In this document: positions 57,853 through 64,000 of the stretch, piece after piece | Layout: every line of letters begins with the position of its first letter | How positions within the stretch are numbered: the stretch's first letter is position 1 | NCBI RefSeq assembly: GCF_001613365.1 | Contig: NZ_BDCF01000016.1 | Span: forward strand, 1-64,000 | Reading direction: 5' to 3' | DNA from: Nocardia xishanensis NBRC 101358 | GTDB taxonomy: Bacteria; Actinomycetota; Actinomycetes; Mycobacteriales; Mycobacteriaceae | DNA: 64,000 nucleotides | Translations under genes and position numbers: made by a program | Notes under the pieces: generated by a model | Seen by the model: only the letters and a program-made list of their open reading frames with translations | Database searches by the model: none | What the model was told of the DNA's origin: nothing

Positions 57853-58635
57853 ATGAGTTCACCGACCGTGTTCATCACCGGTGCGGCGGCCGGTATCGGC
57901 CGGGCTACGGCACTTCTTTTCGCTGGGCACGGGTACCACATCGGCGCCTATGACATCGACGAGGTCGGCCTCTCCCGGCTCGCCGCGGACATCAACGCCG
58001 CAGGTGGCAGGGTGCGCACAGGGGTGCTCGATGTGACGAACAACACTCATTGGGCCGAGCGACTCGCCGAGTTCTACGAGGAAACGGGCCGGCTCGACAT
58101 CCTGATCAACAACGCGGGCATCCTGCGCTCCGGCCACTTCGAAGAGATCGACCTGGCCACCCATCAAGCGATCATGGACGTGAACCTGGGCGGCGTCCTG
58201 GCGGGCGCCCACCACGCCTTCCCGTACCTGCGCGACACCAGGCGCTCCCAGGTGGTGAATCTCTGCTCGGCCTCGGCTATCTACGGCCAGCCCGAACTCG
58301 CCAGCTACGGCGCGACCAAGTCGGCGGTCAAAAGCCTCACCGAGGCATTGGATCTCGAATGGTCGCGGCACGACATCCGGGTGATCGCGGTGTGGCCGTT
58401 GTTCGTGGCGACCGCGATGGTGGAGGGGATGGACACCGCGACGACCAAATCGCTCGGTGTGCGGCTGACCGCCGCCGATGTGGCCGACGGCATCTGGGAG
58501 GCGACGAGTAAGCGCCCCAGGCTGCCACGGGTGCACTACGAGATCGGTATGCAGGCGAAGGTGCTGGCCACCGCCGCCAAGTACGCCCCGAGCTGGGCCG
58601 TCCGCGCGGCCAACAAATACTTCTCCGGTTCCTGA
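57853..58635 (+). CDS. Short-chain dehydrogenase/reductase
   Basis: A 260-residue classical SDR: TGAAAGIG (9-16), YDIDEVGL after the second strand with Asp favouring NAD, NNAGILRSG, CSASAIYGQPELASYGATKSAVKSL with catalytic Ser and Tyr-Lys, and VWPLFVATAM. A C-terminal helix, AKVLATAAKYAPSWAVRAANKYF, could associate with the membrane. Substrate is unknown. It is divergent from the lipase gene. Confidence 0.88.
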   Translation: MSSPTVFITGAAAGIGRATALLFAGHGYHIGAYDIDEVGLSRLAADINAAGGRVRTGVLDVTNNTHWAERLAEFYEETGRLDILINNAGILRSGHFEEIDLATHQAIMDVNLGGVLAGAHHAFPYLRDTRRSQVVNLCSASAIYGQPELASYGATKSAVKSLTEALDLEWSRHDIRVIAVWPLFVATAMVEGMDTATTKSLGVRLTAADVADGIWEATSKRPRLPRVHYEIGMQAKVLATAAKYAPSWAVRAANKYFSGS

Positions 58636-58701
58636 GCGGTCGGCACTGCCGGTTACCGCTCGGTCTGACAGAATTGCGCCTCGACAAGGGGGTGTGTAGC
58701 C

Positions 58702-59841
58702 ATGCCGACGGCCACCGAATTCAACGGGCAGCTGCGCGAACGGGGCGTGCCGACGCGCGAAGGGGATCAGCTGGATCGGCTTCTCGTCGATCTGCAAGCG
58801 GCGGGCGGGCGGAGCGCCGCGATCGGCCATCACGCCAACAGTGCGGTCAACGGCTGGCGCAGGCCGCCGCGCATCCAGGTGACCGGGCGCGCGCACGCGG
58901 GCCGGACCACGGTGCTGCACGCGCTGGCCCTGATGTCGGCCGCGGAGACCGGCCCGGTGGACGAGCCTGGCACGCCCGATCCGGTGCTCGACGCCGACAT
59001 CGTGGTCTACGTCCTCGCGGGCGCGCCGCTGCCCGCGGATCGCAGGGTGCTCGCCGAACTGCCGCCCGAGCGCACGGTGGTGGTGCTGAACAAGGCCGAC
59101 GCCATCGGCTCGCGCTGGGGCGACGCGGTCGCCGCCGCCGAGCAGTACACCAGGGAGCTGGGCATTCTCACACTGCCGGTGGTCGCCGCGCTGGCCGTCC
59201 GCACCAGGGCGGGCGCGGTCACCGATGCCGACATGGCCACGTTGCGCAGGCTCGCCGCCGACGCGGATCCCGCGCTGACGCTCTCGCCGGATCTGTTCGT
59301 CTCGCCGACCGCGGGCCCGGACGTCGCCGAACGCGAGCAGCTGCTGCACCGCTGGGAGCTCTACGGCATCACCTGCGCGCTGAGCGCCCTGCGTCACGAT
59401 CCCGAGCTCGGCGCGCACGCGATCCTGCAACTGCTGCACGCCGCCAGCGGCATCGACGCGCTGCACCGTCTGCTGCACCGCCGCTACGAGCAGGTCTCGG
59501 CGCTGCGCGGCGGCGAACTGCTCGACGAGCTGGCCAGGCTGGCCGCCCGCGCGGTGCCCGGCGAGGCCGGGCGGGCCAGGGACATCCTGGAGGACTATCT
59601 GTACGGCGACGAGGCGATGTGGCTCGCTTTGTGCGCGGGCCTGGCGAATCCCGCGGTCGCGCATCTGGCCGCGGGCTACCCGTCGCCCGCGCCCGCCGAC
59701 GCCGACGACGCGCTGACCAGGGCAGCGCGGTGGCGCGCCGTTGTCGCCGGCGACATGCCGCCCGAGGCGCGGCGCGCGGCGCTGCGGGTGCACAACGGAT
59801 ACATCCGACTATGGGAGCGAATGAGCAGTGCCGGACTCTGA
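58702..59841 (+). CDS. Degenerate GTPase-like protein (Rv0209-like)
   Basis: A 379-residue protein. A GTPase-like core is visible: VTGRAHAGRTTVLHAL with the P-loop G62-x4-G67-R68-T69, so Arg replaces the invariant Lys; DEPG (87-90) in place of the DxxG switch; and LNKAD (129-133), a good NKxD motif. The C-terminal about 200 residues are helical. The position before the 59828 gene (14-base overlap) and pckG matches M. tuberculosis Rv0209-Rv0210-Rv0211. AAGGGGG precedes ATG 58702. The pair may be a divergent dynamin-like system; nucleotide hydrolysis is doubtful. Confidence 0.8.
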   Translation: MPTATEFNGQLRERGVPTREGDQLDRLLVDLQAAGGRSAAIGHHANSAVNGWRRPPRIQVTGRAHAGRTTVLHALALMSAAETGPVDEPGTPDPVLDADIVVYVLAGAPLPADRRVLAELPPERTVVVLNKADAIGSRWGDAVAAAEQYTRELGILTLPVVAALAVRTRAGAVTDADMATLRRLAADADPALTLSPDLFVSPTAGPDVAEREQLLHRWELYGITCALSALRHDPELGAHAILQLLHAASGIDALHRLLHRRYEQVSALRGGELLDELARLAARAVPGEAGRARDILEDYLYGDEAMWLALCAGLANPAVAHLAAGYPSPAPADADDALTRAARWRAVVAGDMPPEARRAALRVHNGYIRLWERMSSAGL

Positions 59842-61369
59842 TCGACCGGATCCGGCGCCGCGGGGGCCAACCCCGCCGGAACCGCTGTCGGCGGACGTGG
59901 AGGCGGTGATCGCGCGCTGGAATCCCCAGGGCATGGCGTTGCTGAAGGCGGTGCGCGGCGCCGGAACGGTCTCGACCGTCGCGCTCATAGGTCCGGACGA
60001 TGCCAACACCACCCTGCTGCGCACCGAGCTCGCGCGTTTCGAACCCCGCATCGATCTCACTGATCCGATGACCGACGCCAACGCCGCCGTGGAATCCACC
60101 GCGCCCTCCGGCGGCGCGCCCTCCGGCGTGGCGCTGATCCTGCTCGACGCGGGCAGCAGCCTCGGCGCCGACACGCTGGAGGTGGTGCGGCGCCTGCGAT
60201 CCGACGGAACCCGAATCCTGCTGGTCATGAACGGCGTGCACGCCTACCAGGACTGGCGCACCGTGCGTTCGCACAATCTCGAACTGCTCACCGCGCGAGG
60301 CTTCGGCGACCTGGACATCCTCCCGGTCTCCGCGCGCCTCGCCGTAGCCGGACGCACCGGCGGCGACGCGGGCCTGATCGACCGCTCCGGGCTGGCGGCG
60401 CTGCACGCCGAACTGACCGTGGCCGCGGCGGGCGCGGAGGCGTCCGGCGACGAGCGGCTGACCGCCGTGCTCGCGCGGGTTCTCACCGATACCAAGAAGC
60501 GGGTCGTGGAACAGGTCGCCGCGCTGCGCTCGGGCGCGGAACCCGCGCGCTGGCGCGAGGAGCGCGCCACCCTGCTCGCGGGCCGCGACGGCGGCCGCGC
60601 CACCGCCATGTCGACGCTGCGCGGCAGGCTGCACTTGGCGCGCGTCGACCTGATGACCGAGGTGGGCGGACACGTCAGGGCGCTGCACACCGCCGCGCGT
60701 ACCGAACTCGACCGCGTGCCGCCCGCCGAGCTCGGCGACTATCCGGACCGCCTGCAACAGTCCGTCACCGAGCTGACCGGCGCCGTGGACGCGAGCATCG
60801 AACACCGGCTCAGCGAACTGGCGCACCGGCTGGACGGCGTGGACCGAACGGATCTCGCGCCGCATCGCAGGCGCGATCCCGCGCCGCGGGTCGGTCCCGA
60901 TCCCGAGCCGAGACACCGGGGTGTCGAAGATCACCTCATGATCGCCCTGGGCGCTTCGGCGGGCGTCGGCCTCGGCAGGCTGCTCGTCGCGCCGTTGTCG
61001 CTGGTGCCCGCGCTGGAGGTGGCGAGTATCCCCTTCACCTTGCTGCTCGGCGGCGTGGTGGCGTGGTGGGTGGTGCGGGCGCGGCGGCAGGTCGCCGACC
61101 GCGCGCACGTCCGGCAGTGGGTCGCCGACGCGCTGGTCAACGTGAAGGCCCAGCTGGAACAGCGGGTGGCGACCGCGCTGGTGGAAGCGGAGACCGAATT
61201 GGCCGATCGCGTCGTGCGCGCGAGCGCCATTCGCATCGTCGACACCGACCGCCGCGTGGCGGAGCTCGAGGCCAGGATTCGGCGGGCCGCGGCCGAGCAA
61301 CCGGGGCAGCTGGCGGCATGCGAACGCGATATCGCGATCCTCGAGAGACACATCGTGCCTGTTGAATAG
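59828..61369 (+). CDS. Dynamin-like membrane-hairpin protein with eroded GTPase motifs (Rv0210-like)
   Basis: A 513-residue protein. The N-terminal domain shows VALIGPDDANTTLLRTEL (51-68), a P-loop position without Lys; LLDAGSSLG (106-114) at the switch position; and LLVMNGVH (131-138) where NKxD would be. A long helical region (about 170-350) precedes a two-segment hydrophobic hairpin (about 368-418). A final helical part with heptad character follows (LVNVKAQLEQRVATALVEAETELADR). This resembles bacterial dynamin-like proteins of the IniA/IniC kind in layout. GTG 59828 overlaps the previous gene, so the two form an operon. Confidence 0.78.
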   Translation: MPDSDRPDPAPRGPTPPEPLSADVEAVIARWNPQGMALLKAVRGAGTVSTVALIGPDDANTTLLRTELARFEPRIDLTDPMTDANAAVESTAPSGGAPSGVALILLDAGSSLGADTLEVVRRLRSDGTRILLVMNGVHAYQDWRTVRSHNLELLTARGFGDLDILPVSARLAVAGRTGGDAGLIDRSGLAALHAELTVAAAGAEASGDERLTAVLARVLTDTKKRVVEQVAALRSGAEPARWREERATLLAGRDGGRATAMSTLRGRLHLARVDLMTEVGGHVRALHTAARTELDRVPPAELGDYPDRLQQSVTELTGAVDASIEHRLSELAHRLDGVDRTDLAPHRRRDPAPRVGPDPEPRHRGVEDHLMIALGASAGVGLGRLLVAPLSLVPALEVASIPFTLLLGGVVAWWVVRARRQVADRAHVRQWVADALVNVKAQLEQRVATALVEAETELADRVVRASAIRIVDTDRRVAELEARIRRAAAEQPGQLAACERDIAILERHIVPVE

Positions 61370-61611
61370 GCAACCGAATGGGTACATGGTTAGGAACCCG
61401 ATTCCGTACTGGTCGTCACATCGCGTTAATCTCTAAGCAGGAACCTGGGCGTCCGCTTCGTCCATGTACGCCGTCCAGCCGGGGCGCGCTTTCGACTGGT
61501 CGTAGCGGGTTGCCTTCCCGCCAACGGTGGCGCTCGGTGTGTTCGCGCTGGTCATGGGCCTTGGGCCAGGCGGCGAAGCATCGGACAGCCGCCCATCTCA
61601 GGAGAGTTTTC
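61370..61611 (+). other. Leader and promoter region of pckG
   Basis: 242 bases with no convincing gene. TAATCT at about 61430 could be a -10, which would give a leader of about 170 bases. No riboswitch consensus was recognised. CAGGAGAG lies eight bases before the pckG ATG. Confidence 0.4.
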
Positions 61612-63444
61612 ATGACCTCAGCGACCATTCCTGGTCTTCGTGGATCCGACGGCCAGGCGCCGACCGAGCACAGCGAACTACTCGCCTGGGTACAAGAAGT
61701 CGCAGAACTCACTCAGCCGGACCGCGTGGTCTGGGCGGACGGTTCCGATGAGGAGTGGGACCGGCTGACCGCGCAGCTCGTGGCCGCCGGGACCTTCAAG
61801 AAGCTGGACGAGAAGAAGAAGCCGAACTCGTTCCTCGCCCTCTCCGACCCGTCGGACGTGGCCAGGGTCGAGTCGCGGACCTACATCTGTTCCAAGACCG
61901 AGGCCGACGCGGGCCCCACCAACAACTGGGTCGACCCCGCCGAGATGCGCGCCACCATGACCGAGCTGTACCGCGGCTCGATGAAGGGCCGCACCATGTA
62001 CGTGGTGCCGTTCTGCATGGGCCCGCTCGGCGCCGAGGACCCCAAGCTGGGCGTCGAGCTCACCGACTCCGAATACGTCGTCGTCTCGATGCGCGTGATG
62101 ACCCGGATGGGCACCGCCGCCCTGGAGAAGCTCGGCGCCGACCGGCCGTTCGTGAAGGCGCTGCACTCCGTCGGCGCGCCGCTGGCCGAAGGCCAGCAGG
62201 ACGTGCCGTGGCCGTGCAACGACACCAAGTACATCACCCACTTTCCCGAGGACCGCGAGATCTGGTCCTACGGCTCCGGCTACGGCGGCAACGCGCTGCT
62301 CGGCAAGAAGTGCTACTCGCTGCGCATCGCCTCGGCGATGGCGCACGACGAGGGCTGGCTGGCCGAGCACATGCTGATCCTCAAGCTGATCTCCCCGGAG
62401 AACAAGGCCTACTACATCGCCGCGGCGTTCCCCAGCGCCTGCGGTAAGACCAACCTCGCGATGATCCAGCCGACCGTTCCCGGCTGGCGCGCGGAGACCC
62501 TGGGCGACGACATCGCCTGGATGCGTTTCGGCAAGGACGGCCGCCTGTACGCGGTGAACCCGGAGTTCGGGTTCTTCGGCGTCGCGCCCGGCACCAACCG
62601 CAAGTCGAACCCGAACGCGATGGCGACCATGGAGGCGGGTAACACCGTCTACACCAACGTCGCGCTCACCGACCACAACGATGTCTGGTGGGAGGGTCTC
62701 GAGGGCGAGCCCGATCACCTGATCGACTGGAAGGGCAACGACTGGTACCTCCGCGAGACGGAGACGCTGGCCGCGCACCCGAACTCGCGCTACTGCACCC
62801 CGATGTCGCAGTGCCCGATCCTGGCCCCCGAGTGGGACGACCCGCAGGGCGTGCCGATCTCGGCCATCCTGTTCGGCGGCCGCCGCAAGACCACGGTCCC
62901 GCTGGTCACCGAGTCCTTCGACTGGCAGCACGGCGTGTTCATGGGCGCGACGCTCTCCTCGGAGCAGACCGCCGCGGCCGAGGGCAAGGTCGGCACCGTG
63001 CGCCGCGACCCGATGGCCATGCTGCCGTTCATGGGCTACCACGTGGGCGACTACCTGGGCCACTGGGTCAACGTCGGCAAGAACGCCGATGCGGCGAAGC
63101 TGCCGAAGATCTTCTACGTGAACTGGTTCCGCCGCGGCGCCGACGGCCGCTTCCTGTGGCCCGGCTTCGGTGAGAACTCTCGCGTGCTGGAGTGGATCAT
63201 CGGCCGCATCGAGGGTTCCGCTCAGGCCGAGCAGACCGCCATCGGCAACGTGCCGACCGCGGCCCAGCTCGACCTGGATGGCCTTGACGTGGACGCGGCG
63301 GACGTCGACGAGGCGCTCGCGGTGAACGCCGAGGAGTGGCGCAAGGAGATTCCGCTGATCGAGGAGTGGTTCGAGTTCGTCGGCGACAAGCTGCCTTCGG
63401 GCGTGCGCGACGAGTTCGAGGCACTCAAGCAGCGCCTGGGCTGA
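61612..63444 (+). CDS. pckG: GTP-dependent phosphoenolpyruvate carboxykinase
   Basis: A 610-residue enzyme converting oxaloacetate and GTP to phosphoenolpyruvate, GDP and CO2, the first step of gluconeogenesis. The kinase 1a P-loop is FPSACGKTNL (273-282), with the reactive Cys277 typical of the GTP class. The kinase 2 region is ETLGDDIAWM, and FGVAPGTNRKSNP and GGRRKTTVPL complete the active site. All are intact. ATG 61612 with AGGAGAG upstream is clear; the longer frame to 61378 is the leader. It ends the block shared with Mycobacterium and is followed by a strong terminator. Confidence 0.97.
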   Translation: MTSATIPGLRGSDGQAPTEHSELLAWVQEVAELTQPDRVVWADGSDEEWDRLTAQLVAAGTFKKLDEKKKPNSFLALSDPSDVARVESRTYICSKTEADAGPTNNWVDPAEMRATMTELYRGSMKGRTMYVVPFCMGPLGAEDPKLGVELTDSEYVVVSMRVMTRMGTAALEKLGADRPFVKALHSVGAPLAEGQQDVPWPCNDTKYITHFPEDREIWSYGSGYGGNALLGKKCYSLRIASAMAHDEGWLAEHMLILKLISPENKAYYIAAAFPSACGKTNLAMIQPTVPGWRAETLGDDIAWMRFGKDGRLYAVNPEFGFFGVAPGTNRKSNPNAMATMEAGNTVYTNVALTDHNDVWWEGLEGEPDHLIDWKGNDWYLRETETLAAHPNSRYCTPMSQCPILAPEWDDPQGVPISAILFGGRRKTTVPLVTESFDWQHGVFMGATLSSEQTAAAEGKVGTVRRDPMAMLPFMGYHVGDYLGHWVNVGKNADAAKLPKIFYVNWFRRGADGRFLWPGFGENSRVLEWIIGRIEGSAQAEQTAIGNVPTAAQLDLDGLDVDAADVDEALAVNAEEWRKEIPLIEEWFEFVGDKLPSGVRDEFEALKQRLG

Positions 63445-63453
63445 TCCACCGAC

Positions 63454-63496
63454 ATACGCCACCGCCCGCACCCTTCCGGTGCGGGCGGTGGCGTAT
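63454..63496. terminator. Strong bidirectional terminator after pckG
   Basis: A perfect 19-bp stem (starts ATACGCCACCGCC) with the 5-base loop CTTCC, between convergent pckG and the HD-domain gene. Confidence 0.85.
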
Positions 63497-63522
63497 CTAT
63501 TCGGTGCCGCTGCGGCTCCGTG

Positions 63523-64000
63523 CTATTCGGGGAACGGCGCCAGGCGGATGAGCGGCGCGAATTGCGCTGTGGTGAGCAGCCAGCGGGCTCGGCCGTTGGG
63601 GACGACGGCCGCTTCGGCGCGCAGGGCGGCGATCATGTGCCGTTTGAAGTCGTGCCGTGGGTGGCGGTGCAGCAGGTCGGTCACCCAGGCGGGGTCCAGG
63701 TCGGCCAGGCGCAGGCCGAGTACGTCGGCGCCCGCGCCGGCGGAGACGAAGCCGAGGTCGTCCGGACGGTCGGCGACACCGATGGTCAGGTGTGCGGCGA
63801 TGGCCGCGCCGATTGTGCGGGCCTGTTCGGGCGTCGCGCCGGCTCCGGTCGCGAACTCGACCGCTCGTTCGGCGCCGACCACCGCGAAACACCTTCCCGG
63901 CGTGGGGTGTTCGAGATTCAGGTCGTGCAACAGGCAGGACACGTAGGCGAGTTCGTCGTCGTATTTCACGCCGTCGAGATCGGCGAGCGCGCGCCCGAAG
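63523..64000 (-). CDS. HD-domain phosphohydrolase-like protein, N-terminus beyond the window edge
   Basis: An open frame from the right edge to the stop at 63523, with at least 158 residues visible. AYVSCLLHDLNLEHP contains the HD metal-binding pair, and CFAVVGAERAVEFATGAG, IGAAIAAHLTIG and LRLADLDPAWVTDLL follow the cyanamide-hydratase-like HD pattern. The frame stays open upstream of the GTG at 63969 (FGRALADLDGVKYDD), so the true start is outside the window. The reaction is unknown. Confidence 0.8.
   Translation of the reverse strand, partial: FGRALADLDGVKYDDELAYVSCLLHDLNLEHPTPGRCFAVVGAERAVEFATGAGATPEQARTIGAAIAAHLTIGVADRPDDLGFVSAGAGADVLGLRLADLDPAWVTDLLHRHPRHDFKRHMIAALRAEAAVVPNGRARWLLTTAQFAPLIRLAPFPE

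Noticed and set aside
61370..61611. A riboswitch or small RNA in the pckG leader
   Set aside because: Only short, weak stems were seen and no consensus of a known riboswitch class could be recognised.
61678..63471. A 597-codon minus-strand frame across pckG
   Set aside because: Shadow of a conserved enzyme; no ribosome binding site and no domain.
1..64000. tRNA or rRNA genes, insertion sequences, prophage or integron features
   Set aside because: No cloverleaf-like sequence in the short spacers, no transposase or integrase, and no terminal inverted repeats were found by reading.

Overview
This 64 kb window is high-GC actinobacterial chromosome and most likely comes from Nocardia or a close mycolic-acid-producing relative. 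That placement is an inference from gene content. The right end carries the gene order mmpL3 - NYN-domain gene - trmB - (lipase, SDR) - Rv0209-like - Rv0210-like - pckG known from Mycobacterium (Rv0206c to Rv0211). The window also holds an LpqH-type lipoprotein, a SigL/RslA pair, a mycobacterial-type glucosylglycerate hydrolase and an F420-type nitroreductase. No tRNA, rRNA, CRISPR array, insertion sequence or prophage was seen.

Left part (1-12.9 kb): a partial unknown gene, an LpqH-like lipoprotein, a two-module membrane protein, a PhoX-family phosphatase, a secreted GH25 lysozyme, glucosylglycerate hydrolase, an SDR, leuS, small membrane proteins, a cupin and a DoxX protein. From 13.0 to 17.4 kb a tightly overlapping minus-strand operon encodes a ThDP enzyme, an SRPBCC protein, a KAS III-like enzyme and a HisC-like aminotransferase. 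It looks like a short biosynthetic pathway of unknown product. It is followed by an EXLDI-type regulator and a DrrAB-like exporter (17.6-20.0 kb).

Middle part (20-42.6 kb): sigL-rslA preceded by a five-codon leader ORF; YqgE, PlsC-like and peptidase genes; glycerate kinase; an HxlR regulator divergent from an imine-reductase-like enzyme; an ABC exporter operon ending in an XRE regulator; a 1501-residue RHS/YD-repeat toxin with a WXG-like N-terminus and no adjacent downstream immunity gene; an F420-type nitroreductase under an unusual paired operator; aroQ; an unknown gene with a 15-bp palindrome at its promoter; a penicillin-binding protein whose catalytic residues are lost; and a DUF3054 protein, a flippase-like membrane protein and a class III adenylate cyclase.

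Right part (42.7-64 kb): an AI-2E-family permease overlapping a MacS/MacR-like two-component system, a DUF1707 protein, a Uma2 protein, an XRE/TPR-like regulator divergent from two small unknown genes, a DUF2339 membrane protein, then the conserved mmpL3 to pckG block and a partial HD-domain gene.

A recurring feature is a TANNNT hexamer exactly 6 or 7 bases before the start codon. It occurs at fourteen genes and suggests that many transcripts here are leaderless.
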